DNA of 64,000 nt from Nocardioides sp. cx-173 (GCF_021117365.1 NZ_CP088262.1:2792501-2856500); one strand, 5' to 3'; shown: positions 32,129 through 41,362, numbered from the stretch's first letter. A program made the numbers and translations. Notes: generated by a model from the letters alone, not told the origin.

Positions 32129-34017
32129 TCGGTCCCCGCCATCCGGTCGCGCAGGTGGCGCCGGTGCTGCTCGAGGGCGGCGAGCTCGCCGAACATCTTG
32201 TTGTACTCGGCCGGGTGCTCCACCGGGTTGGTGCGCTGCAGGCGCGACTTGACCGCCGCGATGCGCCGCTGCGCGGTGAGCTCGAGCAGCTTGAAGACGT
32301 AGGAGCCGACGTAGGCCGCGTCCGGCTCGCGCATCAGCGGCTCCACGCCCAACGCGCTGATCGCCGACGAGACCGCCGGGTCCTGAGCCGAGTCGCGCAG
32401 CTTGGTCGACCAGCCGGGGTCGGCGGAGCCGGCGGCGAGACCCCCGGCCGCCTCGACCAGCTCCCACACCCCGCGGTAGGTCGGGTGGGTGAAGTCGTTG
32501 GGCCCGATGTCGGCGGTGGAGCGCCCGATCGCCATCGGGTGTTGAATCACCAGCTTGAGCGTCTCCCGCTCGATCGAGAAGCGCGGGTCGCGCAGATCGG
32601 GTACGGCGGGCCGGCTCGGCGCCTCGGGGGCGGGCTCGGCCTGGCCCCCGCGCGACACCGGGGCCGGCCGCTCGTCGCGCCGGGCGGGGCGGTTGGCCGC
32701 GCGGCGTACCTCGGTGCGGGCCTCGTCGACGTCGATGCCGATCATCCCGGCGATCTCGCGGGCGAACGCGTCGACCTTGGACTTGTCGCGGATGGCGGAG
32801 ACCAGACGGGCGCTCTCGCGCAGCGCGTCGACGCGGCCGTCGGCGCGGTCGAGGTCGTACTTGCTCACGACGTTGCTGAGCACGAAGCGGTACAGCGGCA
32901 CCCGGCGGGCGACCAGCTCGCGCACCGCCGCGTCGCCCTTCTTGATCCGCAGGTCGCAGGGGTCGAGACCATCCGGCTCGACGGCGACGTAGGTCTGGGA
33001 GACGAAGTTCTGGTCGCCGGCGAAGGTCTTGAGGGCGGCGTTCTGGCCGGCCTGGTCGCCGTCGAAGGTGAAGATCACCTCGCCGCGGAACTCCTCGTGG
33101 TCGTGCAGGAAGCGCCGCAGCACCCGGGTGTGCTCCTCCCCGAAGGCGGTGCCGCAGGAGGCGACCGCCGTGCCGACGCCGGCGAGGTGGCAGGCCATCA
33201 CGTCGGTGTAGCCCTCGACCACGACCGCCTGCGAGGACCGCGCGATCTCGCGGCGCGCGAGGTCGATGCCGTAGAGGACCTGGCTCTTCTTGTAGAGCGG
33301 GGTCTCGGGGGTGTTGAGGTACTTGGCGTCGATCTTGTCGTCGTCGAGGATGCGGCGCGCGCCGAAGCCGATGGTGTCGCCGGTGGCGTCGCGGATCGGC
33401 CACAGCAGCCGCCCGCGGAACCGGTCGTACGCCGACCGCCCGATCGCCACCAGGCCGACCAGCGTCATCTCCTCCTGGCTGAAGCCGCGCCCGCGCAGGT
33501 GCCGCAGCAGCGCCTCGCCGTCGCTCGGCGCCCAGCCCATGCCGAACCGCTCCGCGACCTCCTGGTCGAACCCGCGCTCCACCAGGAACTGTCGCCCCGG
33601 CGCCGCGTCGGGAAGCGCGAGCTGCTCGGCGTAGAACTCCTGGGCGACCTTGTTGGCCTCGACCAGCCGCGCTCGCGGCGGGCCCTTCGGCCGCTGGTCG
33701 CGCTCGTCGCCGTCCTCGCGGCGCAGCTGGACGCCGACCTTGTCGGCCAGCCGCTCCACCGCCTCCCCGAACGAGAGGCCGTCGATCTTCATCAGGAAGG
33801 TGATGACGTCACCGCCCTCCTGGCAGCCGAAGCAGTGGAAGAACCCCCGCGACGGCGTGACGTGGAAGGACGGGGACTTCTCGTCGTGGAAGGGGCACAG
33901 GCCCTTCATCGAGCCGCCGCCGGCGTTGCGCAGGGTGACGTAGGAGGAGACCACGTCGTCGATGCGAGCCTTCTCGCGCACCTCTGCGATGTCGTCCTCG
34001 CGGATCCGGCCTGCCAC
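32125..34017 (-). CDS. dnaG: DNA primase
   Basis: A 630-residue primase that makes RNA primers at the replication fork. It shows the N-terminal zinc ribbon (GLCPFHDEKSPSFHV then FHCFGCQEGGDV), the RNA-polymerase core, the TOPRIM motifs VVVEGYTDVMACH and VIFTFDGDQAGQNA, and a C-terminal helicase-binding domain. Start is the GTG at 34017. It forms an operon-like run with the downstream hypothetical gene and follows dgt and a dehydrogenase gene on the same strand. Confidence 0.96.
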   Translation of the reverse strand: MAGRIREDDIAEVREKARIDDVVSSYVTLRNAGGGSMKGLCPFHDEKSPSFHVTPSRGFFHCFGCQEGGDVITFLMKIDGLSFGEAVERLADKVGVQLRREDGDERDQRPKGPPRARLVEANKVAQEFYAEQLALPDAAPGRQFLVERGFDQEVAERFGMGWAPSDGEALLRHLRGRGFSQEEMTLVGLVAIGRSAYDRFRGRLLWPIRDATGDTIGFGARRILDDDKIDAKYLNTPETPLYKKSQVLYGIDLARREIARSSQAVVVEGYTDVMACHLAGVGTAVASCGTAFGEEHTRVLRRFLHDHEEFRGEVIFTFDGDQAGQNAALKTFAGDQNFVSQTYVAVEPDGLDPCDLRIKKGDAAVRELVARRVPLYRFVLSNVVSKYDLDRADGRVDALRESARLVSAIRDKSKVDAFAREIAGMIGIDVDEARTEVRRAANRPARRDERPAPVSRGGQAEPAPEAPSRPAVPDLRDPRFSIERETLKLVIQHPMAIGRSTADIGPNDFTHPTYRGVWELVEAAGGLAAGSADPGWSTKLRDSAQDPAVSSAISALGVEPLMREPDAAYVGSYVFKLLELTAQRRIAAVKSRLQRTNPVEHPAEYNKMFGELAALEQHRRHLRDRMAGTE

Positions 34018-34037
34018 GTGGTGATCCTAGTCGGGAG

Positions 34038-34952
34038 TCAGTACGAGCCGGACATGACGTTGCACAGGTCCTCGCCGGCGGCGAAGCGGCGCAGCTGGTC
34101 GCGGACCAGGCGGTGGACTCGCGGGTGCATGGCGCTGGTGACCCCGCCCACGTGGGGCGAGACGAGCAGGCCGGGGGCGTCCCACAGGGGGCTCTCGGCG
34201 GGCAGGGGCTCGGTGTCGACGACGTCCAGGGCGGCGGTGATCCGTCCGGTGTGGAGGGCGGCGACGAGGTCGTCGGTGCGGACGACGGCGCCGCGGGCCA
34301 CGTTGACCAGCAGGGCGCCGTCCTTCAGGCGAGCCAGGAAGTCGGCGTCGACCAGGCCGCGGGTCTCCTCGGTGAGCGGCACGATGAGGATCACGACGTC
34401 GGCGTCCGGCAGCAGCGTGGGCAGGTCCGCGAGCGCGTGCACGCCCTCGCGGGCGGTGCGCGCCACCCGCGACACGGTGACCTCGAACGGCAGCAGTCGC
34501 CTCTCGATCGCCTGGCCGATAGCGCCGTGGCCGACCAGGAGGACGTGCTTGTCCGCGAGCGAGGGGCGCCACCCAGTCGTCCACTCGTGCCGGTCCTGGC
34601 TCCGTACGAAGTCGGGGATGCCGCGCAGCGACGCCAGGACCAGCGCCAAGGTGAGCTCGGCGGTCGAGGCGTCGTGGATGCCCCGACCGCTGCACAGGGT
34701 GACGCCGGCGGGGACCCTCGCGCGGACGTGGTCGACGCCGGCCGAGAGGGTCTGGATCACCCGCAGCGAGGTCATCTGCTCCAGGACGTCGGTCACCGAG
34801 GAGTCCATGCGGTACGGCGTGACGTAGAACGACACGTCGCCGACGGAGTCCGGCACCGAGACGGTCGGATCCACCACCTCGTAGCGCAGCCCCGCGGGCG
34901 GGTCGCCGAGCAGCTCGGGCTCGAACGGCAGCCACACGAGAGGGTCTGTCAT
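34038..34952 (-). CDS. D-isomer-specific 2-hydroxyacid dehydrogenase
   Basis: A 304-residue NAD-dependent dehydrogenase. The Rossmann motif is LLVGHGAIGQAIE; catalytic Arg is in VNVARGAVV, Glu in VVDTEPLP and His in VSPHVGG. The family acts on substrates from D-lactate to phosphoglycerate and glyoxylate; the lack of an ACT domain excludes typical SerA. The ATG overlaps the dgt stop (ATGA). Confidence 0.88.
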   Translation of the reverse strand: MTDPLVWLPFEPELLGDPPAGLRYEVVDPTVSVPDSVGDVSFYVTPYRMDSSVTDVLEQMTSLRVIQTLSAGVDHVRARVPAGVTLCSGRGIHDASTAELTLALVLASLRGIPDFVRSQDRHEWTTGWRPSLADKHVLLVGHGAIGQAIERRLLPFEVTVSRVARTAREGVHALADLPTLLPDADVVILIVPLTEETRGLVDADFLARLKDGALLVNVARGAVVRTDDLVAALHTGRITAALDVVDTEPLPAESPLWDAPGLLVSPHVGGVTSAMHPRVHRLVRDQLRRFAAGEDLCNVMSGSY

Positions 34953-36184
34953 GGGCGTCTCCTGAGTCGGGCGTGCCAGGCCACGGCGCTGGCGTCGGTG
35001 AGCGAGGCGACCTGGTCGACGACCACCCGCAGGCGAGCGGCGTCGTCGGGCGCGGCGGCCCAGTCGTCGGCGAACGGCCGGTCCAGCTCGCCGGGGGCGC
35101 GGTGGGCGAGGATGGCCACCAGCTCCATCATCAGCTCCCGCTCCAGCGCCATCGCGGCCAGCCGGTCGGGGGCACTCATGACGTAGTGGGCGGCGACGCC
35201 CTTGAGCACCGCCATCTCCAGCCTGGTCTCCTCGGGGACGACCAGCGAGCCCTCGTAGCGCACCAGCGGGCCGTCCCCGGCCGCGAGCGTCGCGTGCTGC
35301 ACCGCGCCGCAGAAGCGGCCGATGAGGTCGCTGGTGAGGTTCTTCAGCGCCGCCAGGCTGCGCCGGCTGCCGTCGTACGGCGTCGTGGGCCAGCTGCCCT
35401 GCGTGCGCAGCCCGGCCAGCACCTGGTCGAGGGTGGCGTCGTCGGCGGCCGGGAGGTACCACGCGCGGACGGTGTCCCACACGGCCGGCAGCTCCATCGC
35501 CGTGAGGTCGATGCGCCCCGCGACGATGCCGTCCTCGACGTCGTGGACGGAGTAGGCGACGTCGTCGGCCAGATCCATCACCTGCGCCTCGACGCAGCGG
35601 CCCTCGCCGGCCCCCGCGCGCAGCCAGGCGAACACCTCCGCGTCGTCGGCGTAGACCCCGAACTTCGCCGGGTCCGGCCCGCCGCCGCGGGGCCAGGGGT
35701 ACTTGGTGCAGGCGTCGAGGGTCGCCCGCGTCAGGTTGAGCCCGACCGAGCGGCCCTCGGCGTCGAAGGTCTTGGACTCCAGTCGGGTCAGGATGCGCAG
35801 GGTCTGCGCGTTGCCCTCGAAGCCGCCGCAGGCGGCGCTCAGGTCGTCGAGCACCCGCTCGCCGTTGTGGCCGAACGGCGGGTGCCCGAGGTCGTGGGCC
35901 AGCGCCGCCGTCTCGGCGAGGTCCGGCGCGCTGCCCAGCGCCCGGGACAGGTCGCGGGCGACCTGGGCCACCTCGAGGCTGTGGGTGAGCCGGTTGCGGG
36001 TGAAGTCGTCGCTCTGCGGCCCGACCACCTGCGTCTTGGCCGCCAGGCGCCGCGAGGCGGCGGCGTGGACCACGCGCGCCCGGTCCCGCTCGAACGGCGT
36101 GCGCACGGGCGCGTCCACCCGCTTGGGCGGCTCCTCGACGACCCGCTCGCGGGCGCGGTCGTCGTACAGGTCGAGGGCATCCAT
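34949..36184 (-). CDS. dgt: deoxyguanosinetriphosphate triphosphohydrolase-like protein
   Basis: A 411-residue HD-domain hydrolase that removes triphosphate from dNTPs. It has the FTRNRLTHSLEVAQVAR helix, the metal motif AHDLGHPPFGHNGE and DLADDVAYSVHDVEDG. In Actinobacteria dgt is commonly next to dnaG, as here. Start ATG 36184. Confidence 0.93.
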   Translation of the reverse strand: MDALDLYDDRARERVVEEPPKRVDAPVRTPFERDRARVVHAAASRRLAAKTQVVGPQSDDFTRNRLTHSLEVAQVARDLSRALGSAPDLAETAALAHDLGHPPFGHNGERVLDDLSAACGGFEGNAQTLRILTRLESKTFDAEGRSVGLNLTRATLDACTKYPWPRGGGPDPAKFGVYADDAEVFAWLRAGAGEGRCVEAQVMDLADDVAYSVHDVEDGIVAGRIDLTAMELPAVWDTVRAWYLPAADDATLDQVLAGLRTQGSWPTTPYDGSRRSLAALKNLTSDLIGRFCGAVQHATLAAGDGPLVRYEGSLVVPEETRLEMAVLKGVAAHYVMSAPDRLAAMALERELMMELVAILAHRAPGELDRPFADDWAAAPDDAARLRVVVDQVASLTDASAVAWHARLRRRP

Positions 36185-36228
36185 CGCCGCGACCCTAGTC
36201 CGCCGCGCCGACGCAGCGGCGCGCGGGC

Positions 36229-37458
36229 TCAGGCGCTGCTGCCCGGCTCCAGGCGGCTGCCGGCGTCGAGCGTCACGCCCGCGCCGACGGTGGAGCCGCG
36301 ACCGACCAGGGTCACCACGTCGGAGTCCTCGGTGCCGGCCACGTCCGGCTCCCCCACGCGTGCGTCCGGCCCGATCTCGCAGAAGGTGTCGACGATCGAC
36401 CAGTGCACCCGGGCTCCGCGGCGCACGACGGTGTCGCGGAAGACGACGCTGTCGTGGACCTCGGCTCCCGCCTCCACGACGACTCCGGGCCCGAGCACGC
36501 TGCGGCGTACGACGCCGGCGACCTCGGCGCCCGGGCTGACCAGGCTGTCCGCCACGTCGGCGCCCTGGAGGAAGCGGGCCGGGGCCCGCTGCGGCTGCCG
36601 GGTCAGGATCGGCCAGTCCGCGTGGCCCAGGACGTCGCGGTCGTCGGTCAGGAAGTCCTGGTGGGCCCGCAGGTAGAGGTGGGGCTGTCCGAGGTCGCGC
36701 CAGTACCCGTCCAGCGGGTGCGCGTAGGTGCGGCCGCGCTCGACCAGGCGGGGCAGCAGGTGGTCGCCGAAGTCCTCCAGGCCGGTGTCACCCGCCTCGC
36801 TCTCCCCGCCCAGCTCGCGGTGCAGCTCCTCGAGCACCTCGACCAGGACGGCCGGGTCGTAGACGAACACCTCCGTCGCGATGGTGCCGGTCGTCGGCTC
36901 CTCCGGCTTGTAGTCGAAGCCGGTCACCAGACCGTCGCCATCGGTCTCGACGGTCGCGTGGTTGCCGGCCTCCTCGACCGGGACCTCGGTCGTCACGACG
37001 GTGCACTCCGCGCCCGAGCTCCGGTGCGCTTCGATGGCGTCGGTGTAGTCCAGCCGGTAGACGTGGTCGGCGCTCATCACCAGGAGCGCGTCCGGCGCGT
37101 ACGACGCGATCTGGTCGCGGATGCGGAACAGCTCGTCGGCGTTGCCCTTGGCGAAGCCCTCCTCGTCGAGGCTGCCGGTGCCCTCCTCGGGCATCAGCAG
37201 CCGCAGCCCGCCGCGGGAGCGGTCCAGGTCCCACGGCCGTCCGTTGGCCACCTGTTCCTCCAGCGTCCCGCCCTGGAACTGCACCGAGAGCCACACCTCG
37301 TCGACCCCGCTGTGGGTGAGGTTCGACAACGGCAGGTCGACGAGCTGGAAGACGCCCAGGAACGGCAGCGCGGGCTTGGCCCGCTCGCGGGTGAGGACGT
37401 CCATCCGGCCGCCGGCGCCGCCGGCCTGGATGATGGCGAGCACGCGGTCACGAGGCAT
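36229..37458 (-). CDS. GlgC-like sugar-1-phosphate nucleotidyltransferase
   Basis: A 409-residue protein. The N-terminal nucleotide-binding domain shows QAGGAGGRMDVLTRERAKPALPF, VMSADHVYRLDY and GYWRDLGQPHLYL. The C-terminal left-handed beta-helix has hexapeptide-type VVVEAGAEVHDSVVF repeats. This matches ADP-glucose pyrophosphorylase and relatives. No glycogen synthase or branching gene is adjacent, so the product could be another nucleotide sugar. ATG 37458 is in the shared 145-bp repeat; a GTG at 37473 would add VPDCG. Confidence 0.85.
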   Translation of the reverse strand: MPRDRVLAIIQAGGAGGRMDVLTRERAKPALPFLGVFQLVDLPLSNLTHSGVDEVWLSVQFQGGTLEEQVANGRPWDLDRSRGGLRLLMPEEGTGSLDEEGFAKGNADELFRIRDQIASYAPDALLVMSADHVYRLDYTDAIEAHRSSGAECTVVTTEVPVEEAGNHATVETDGDGLVTGFDYKPEEPTTGTIATEVFVYDPAVLVEVLEELHRELGGESEAGDTGLEDFGDHLLPRLVERGRTYAHPLDGYWRDLGQPHLYLRAHQDFLTDDRDVLGHADWPILTRQPQRAPARFLQGADVADSLVSPGAEVAGVVRRSVLGPGVVVEAGAEVHDSVVFRDTVVRRGARVHWSIVDTFCEIGPDARVGEPDVAGTEDSDVVTLVGRGSTVGAGVTLDAGSRLEPGSSA

Positions 37459-37590
37459 GCCGCAGTCTGGCACGGGGGTGGTGGCGGGGTGTGGTCGGCG
37501 GCAGGGTTATCAGCAGATGCTGATAAACCTGACGTTCTGGGCACGAATAACGACCCAGAACGTCAGGGAAAGCCCCAGAAGCTCTGGCCG
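37446..37590 (-). repeat. duplicated 145-bp 5' region, copy A (GlgC-like gene)
   Basis: Nearly matches 38376-38520 in sequence and exactly in length. It spans the first codons (PDCGMPRD) and the 5' region of the GlgC-like gene. Inside are the perfect palindrome TTATCAGCAGATGCTGATAA (37507-37526) and an 11-bp stem GACGTTCTGGG/CCCAGAACGTC (37531-37541, 37554-37564). It probably holds promoter and operator elements shared with the CAP-domain gene. Confidence 0.8.
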
Positions 37591-37617
37591 ACGCGACCCA
37601 AACCGACCGCGGCAGGC

Positions 37618-38388
37618 TCAGTACTTGCCGAAGTTCTGCGTGTAGTACGGGCGGCCGTCGGCGTCCCAGGCCACGCCGATGCCCAGGTGGGTGTAGTCGC
37701 CGAGCAGGTTCTCGCGGTGCCCGGGACTGGCGATCCAGGCGTCGACGACCTCGCCGAGCGGGTAGCCGTAGGCGATGTTCTCGCCGGCCCGGGTCCAGCC
37801 GGACGGGTACTGCCCGGCGTAGTCGGGGTTGTGCTCGAACACGCCGGTGCGCGCCATACGCGCCGACCACCGCTGGGCCACGTCGTGCAGCGCGGCCATG
37901 GCCTTCAGGGCGGGCTTGCCCTGCGAGGCCCGGAACGCGTTGGTGTCGCGCAGAACGATGGCGCGGACCTCGCGGACCTGCGCCGTGGCGGCGGGCCGGG
38001 CGCCCCGGACCAGGACGACCCGGGAGGTCGCCGGCCGCAGCCGAGGAGTCTTCAGGACCCGCACCCGGAAGCGGTTGGCCCCGAGCCGCACCTGGGGAGC
38101 GAACGCGTAGGTGCGGTTGGGCCGGACCCGGCTCCGCTTGACCAGCACCCATCGCTCGCCCGCCTTGCGCTGCAGCACCACCGCCGCCCGAGCGGACGCG
38201 CCGCTCACCCGGCCGCTGAGGCGGACGCTCTTCGAGACCGGCACCTGCGCGGCCGCGGCGCGCAGCGTGACGGTGGTCGGCCCTGGCGCGGCCGAGGCCG
38301 GTGAGGCGACCAGAGCCGGTCCCAGTCCCACCCCGACGAGCAGGAGCAGCGTGAGGAGCGGGCGGGCGAGCAGGTGGTCACGAGGCAT
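37618..38388 (-). CDS. secreted CAP-domain (SCP/YkwD-like) protein
   Basis: A 256-residue exported protein. Signal peptide at 1-33 (LLARPLLTLLLLVGVGLGPA, cleaved after ASA), then a basic beta-rich region of about 95 residues, then a bacterial CAP domain: RDTNAFRASQGKPALK, AQRWSARMARTG.FEHNP, GENIAYGYPLGEVVDAWIASPGH and YYTQNFGKY at the end. The CAP His/Glu residues are present. Function of secreted bacterial CAP proteins is mostly unknown. The start ATG 38388 lies in repeat copy B. Confidence 0.85.
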   Translation of the reverse strand: MPRDHLLARPLLTLLLLVGVGLGPALVASPASAAPGPTTVTLRAAAAQVPVSKSVRLSGRVSGASARAAVVLQRKAGERWVLVKRSRVRPNRTYAFAPQVRLGANRFRVRVLKTPRLRPATSRVVLVRGARPAATAQVREVRAIVLRDTNAFRASQGKPALKAMAALHDVAQRWSARMARTGVFEHNPDYAGQYPSGWTRAGENIAYGYPLGEVVDAWIASPGHRENLLGDYTHLGIGVAWDADGRPYYTQNFGKY

Positions 38389-38520
38389 GCCGCAGTCTGG
38401 CACGGGTCGGGGGTGGGGTGCGGGTGGGCGGCAGGGTTATCAGCAGATGCTGAAAAACCTGTCGTTCTGGGCACGAACAACGGCCCAGAACGTCAGGAGA
38501 ACACCCAGAACCTCCGGCCC
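38376..38520 (-). repeat. duplicated 145-bp 5' region, copy B (CAP gene)
   Basis: Second copy of the region at 37446-37590. The palindrome is TTATCAGCAGATGCTGAAAA (38437-38456, two bases off the perfect palindrome of copy A's right arm at most) and the stem is CGTTCTGGGC/GCCCAGAACG (38463-38472, 38483-38492). Loop bases have drifted while the stem has stayed paired, which argues for a function in the structure or binding site. Confidence 0.8.
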
Positions 38521-38617
38521 AAAGCCGACGGCGGAGGCGGCCGCGGGAACCTCGGTCGGGTGCTGGCGCGTCTGACGAGCACAGGGCAGTGGCAGTACCC
38601 GAGGCGAGGGCGGTGGC

Positions 38618-39145
38618 GTGGATCAGGACGGCAGGGACGCCGAGTTCAGCGAGTACGTCGCCGCCCGCTGGGGCCGCCTCGTGCGGGCCGCCGTACTCCT
38701 CGGCTGCTCCCCCACCGAGGCCGAGGACGTCGTCCAGACGACCCTGACCAAGTGCCTGGTGAGCTGGGCGAAGGTGCGCAGGGCCGACGACCGCGACGCC
38801 TACGTCCATCGGGTGCTCATCAACACCTTCACCTCCGGGCGTCGGCGCCGTTGGACACGGGAGCGGCCCGTGGCCACGCTGCCCGAGGCGGACCACACCG
38901 ACCACACCGGCGCCGCCGACGACACCACGACGTACGACGACGCCGACGCGATCGCGCGCTCCCTCGAGCGGCTGACGCCGGAGCAGCGGACGGCGGTCGT
39001 GCTCCGCTACTACTCCCATCTCACCGAGCGGCAGATGGCCGCGGCGCTCGGCATCGCCCCCGGGACCGTGAAGTCCCGACTGTCACGGGCGCTGAAGATC
39101 CTGGCCGCCGACCCCACCCTCTCCGACCTGCGAGGTGCCCGATGA
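38618..39145 (+). CDS. ECF sigma factor, SigE-like
   Basis: A 175-residue sigma-70 family ECF protein with region 2 (FSEYVAARWGRLVRAAVLLGCSPTEAEDVVQTTL) and region 4 (LTPEQRTAVVLRYYSHLTERQMAAALGIAPGTVKSRLSRAL), and no C-terminal extension. It begins at GTG 38618 after GCGAGGGCGG. Its stop overlaps the next gene (ATGA), which encodes a membrane protein that may act as its regulator. Confidence 0.9.
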   Translation: MDQDGRDAEFSEYVAARWGRLVRAAVLLGCSPTEAEDVVQTTLTKCLVSWAKVRRADDRDAYVHRVLINTFTSGRRRRWTRERPVATLPEADHTDHTGAADDTTTYDDADAIARSLERLTPEQRTAVVLRYYSHLTERQMAAALGIAPGTVKSRLSRALKILAADPTLSDLRGAR

Positions 39146-40332
39146 CCGACCAGGACCTGTCCGAGCTGCTGGAGCGCGCTGCGCAGCGCGTCGCCGTGGG
39201 CGGCGCCCCGTTGCCCCAGATGCTGGTTGACGGCGGACGGCTGCGCAGGCGGCGCGCGATGCTGCGCTCCCTCGTGGCCGCGGTGGCGGTCGTGGCCGTG
39301 GCCGGCGGCACCGCGCTGGCGAGCGCCGGCGACCCGGCGCCGTCCAAGGGCACCGACCCACTGCCGGCGGCCGATGTGCCGGCCGGGACCCGGCTCGTCG
39401 GCGTCGGTCATGCCGCCATCGCGGTGCCGGAGACGTGGTCGGTCAACGCGACCCGGTGCGGGGTGGCGACCGAGCCCACCGTGGTCATCGACGTCACGGT
39501 CGTCGAGACCTGTGCCTGGCTCGGCCCGCGGGTGTTCGACAACGTCTCGGTGGACCACGCGGGGACGCGGAGCCTGAGCGAGCCGCTCCAGGAGGCGGAG
39601 GTCGACGGCGTCGCGGTCCAGCGCGGTACGACGACCTGCGAGCCCACCGGCAACGGACTGCGCCGGTGCGTCGGTGGGGTCTTCGTGCCCTCGTCGAACG
39701 CGTTCTTCGAGGCGGAGGCCGCCTCGCGGGAGCGCGTCGACGAGATCCTCTCCTGGGTCCGCGTCGTCCCTGACCTGGTGGCGGTGCCGGGCTTCGAGTC
39801 CGTCAACCTGGACCACCAGGACGACGACTCGGCGGCGCACTACCGCGCCGACCTGGAGCGGGCCGGGCTCGAGGTGGAGGTCGTCACCCAGCGCCAGCCC
39901 GGCGGCAAGCCCGGGTACGTGCTCGGGGTGCGCCCCGCGCCCGGCGCGATGCTCGAGCCGGGCGGAGTCGTCACCGTGACCGAGGTCGCCGAGCCGCGCG
40001 GTCCGGCCGACGAGGTGCGCGTGGAGGTCAACTCGGTCGGTCCGGGCGACCGCATGGACTACCGCGGCCGCACCGACGCGCAGATCCGCGCCGGCACGAC
40101 CATCCGCCTGCCCGTGGGGGCGAGGATCTGGGCCTACGGCGACGGCCGGCGGATCGGCACGCTCGCGGGCGCGGTGACGGGCTCTGCGCTGGCGCTGGAC
40201 GACTGGCAGGAAGGGCCGAACTACGGCCGCTCGTGGAAGGCGGTCGCCCCGGGCCGCAGCACGCTCACCCTCACCATCACCGCCGACGGTCGATCGGTCA
40301 CCATCGGCACCGTCACCGTGCAGGTCGGCTGA
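39142..40332 (+). CDS. membrane protein with PASTA-like domain, putative anti-sigma partner
   Basis: A 396-residue protein. About 40 cytoplasmic residues (MTDQDLSELLERAAQRVAV...) precede one transmembrane helix (RSLVAAVAVVAVAGGTALA). The outer part has two Cys pairs and a PASTA-like unit (AHYRADLERAGLEVEVVTQRQ...VLGVRPAPGAMLEPGGVVTV), then a beta-rich C-terminus. Overlap with the sigma gene and the short inner tail fit a transmembrane regulator of the sigma factor. It lacks a recognised zinc anti-sigma motif. Confidence 0.7.
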   Translation: MTDQDLSELLERAAQRVAVGGAPLPQMLVDGGRLRRRRAMLRSLVAAVAVVAVAGGTALASAGDPAPSKGTDPLPAADVPAGTRLVGVGHAAIAVPETWSVNATRCGVATEPTVVIDVTVVETCAWLGPRVFDNVSVDHAGTRSLSEPLQEAEVDGVAVQRGTTTCEPTGNGLRRCVGGVFVPSSNAFFEAEAASRERVDEILSWVRVVPDLVAVPGFESVNLDHQDDDSAAHYRADLERAGLEVEVVTQRQPGGKPGYVLGVRPAPGAMLEPGGVVTVTEVAEPRGPADEVRVEVNSVGPGDRMDYRGRTDAQIRAGTTIRLPVGARIWAYGDGRRIGTLAGAVTGSALALDDWQEGPNYGRSWKAVAPGRSTLTLTITADGRSVTIGTVTVQVG

Positions 40333-40344
40333 GCCGCGTCGCGG

Positions 40345-41229
40345 TCAGTACGTCGTGACGTGCACGTGGTCGTAGTGGTTGGCCGTGCTCGAGCCGCGGT
40401 CGGACATCGCCCGCCAGCCCTCGCCGGAGCGCTCCACGGACCAGATCCGCTGCGAGTAGATCAGGTAGCTGACGCCGAGCTCGGCGTAGTGCTCGCGCAC
40501 GAACTCCGCGACCTGGTAGCCGAGGTCCCCGGACACCATGATGTCGACGGCGATGCCCTGGCCGTGCTCCCCGTCGCTGCGGAAGGTCCCGTAGGTCGTG
40601 ATCGAGGGGAACGCCGCGCACACGGCGGCGTGCACCTGCTTGACGTTCTCACTGACGCCGCTGGGCACCGAGGTGCCGTTGGTGCAGTCGCCGCCGAGGG
40701 CGAAGGGCTCCTCGTTCGTGAGGTAGCCGGTGGTCACCCAGCGCGACTTGCCCGCGACGACGATCTCGTCGCGGCCGTAGAGCGTGCGCCCCGTCACGAG
40801 CACCTTCTCCCCAGCCTCGATCTCGCCGACCTGACGCGCCTTCGCGGTGGGGTCGGTCCACAGGTTCAGGGTGCTGGCGATCCACAGACGGTCGTCCGCC
40901 TCGGCAATGGCGCGGCGGGTCGACTCCGAGGACATCGTGACCTCGCTCTTCGACATCATGCTGGTGAGCTCGCCGCGGCCGGCACCACGGCTCACCGTCT
41001 TCTCCCGCTTGGCGGGGGCGGAGGCCGACGCGGAGGCCGGCGTGGACGTGGAGGGGGAGGCGGAGGCGGACGCGGCGGCGGTGAGGTCGTCGGTGCTACT
41101 CGGCTCGCCGGTGAGGACCCCGAGGGTCACCGCGCTGGCGGTCGCCAGGACGGCGAGCGGGCCGGCGATGACGGCGGCGCGGGGCATACGGCGGGCATGG
41201 GTCTCCCGCTTGTGGCGATGATCTGCCAC
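40345..41229 (-). CDS. exported SH3 plus M15-like peptidase-fold protein
   Basis: A 294-residue protein. An N-terminal membrane anchor or signal (AAVIAGPLAVLATASAVTLGV) is followed by a Ser/Ala/Pro linker, an SH3-type segment (LNLWTDPTAKARQVGEIEAGEKVLV) and a C-terminal domain with DGEHGQGIAVDIMV and HYDHVHVT. These His/Asp positions match M15/VanY-like zinc peptidases (ARB-07466-like). A role in peptidoglycan cleavage or binding is inferred. Start GTG 41229, with GAAGGA upstream. Confidence 0.78.
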   Translation of the reverse strand: MADHRHKRETHARRMPRAAVIAGPLAVLATASAVTLGVLTGEPSSTDDLTAAASASASPSTSTPASASASAPAKREKTVSRGAGRGELTSMMSKSEVTMSSESTRRAIAEADDRLWIASTLNLWTDPTAKARQVGEIEAGEKVLVTGRTLYGRDEIVVAGKSRWVTTGYLTNEEPFALGGDCTNGTSVPSGVSENVKQVHAAVCAAFPSITTYGTFRSDGEHGQGIAVDIMVSGDLGYQVAEFVREHYAELGVSYLIYSQRIWSVERSGEGWRAMSDRGSSTANHYDHVHVTTY

Positions 41230-41362
41230 AGCGCTGAATCCTTCGCTGTTGCTGACAGGGACTGTGCCCTGCCGCACGAGGCGGCCGGGCACGAGTCCCG
41301 ACTAAAGCACAGTGCGCGGGGCCTGTCCCAATTCCGTGCCAGTTTTCCGCAGGTGTTCCGAG

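Noticed and set aside
32155..34827. Long plus-strand open frame opposite dnaG and the dehydrogenase
   Set aside because: Shadow of real minus-strand genes; no recognisable domain or ribosome site.
37446..37590. Duplicated 5' region considered as a known riboswitch such as the c-di-AMP class
   Set aside because: I could not find the conserved sequence blocks of that class, and the main features are a DNA-type palindrome and a simple stem.
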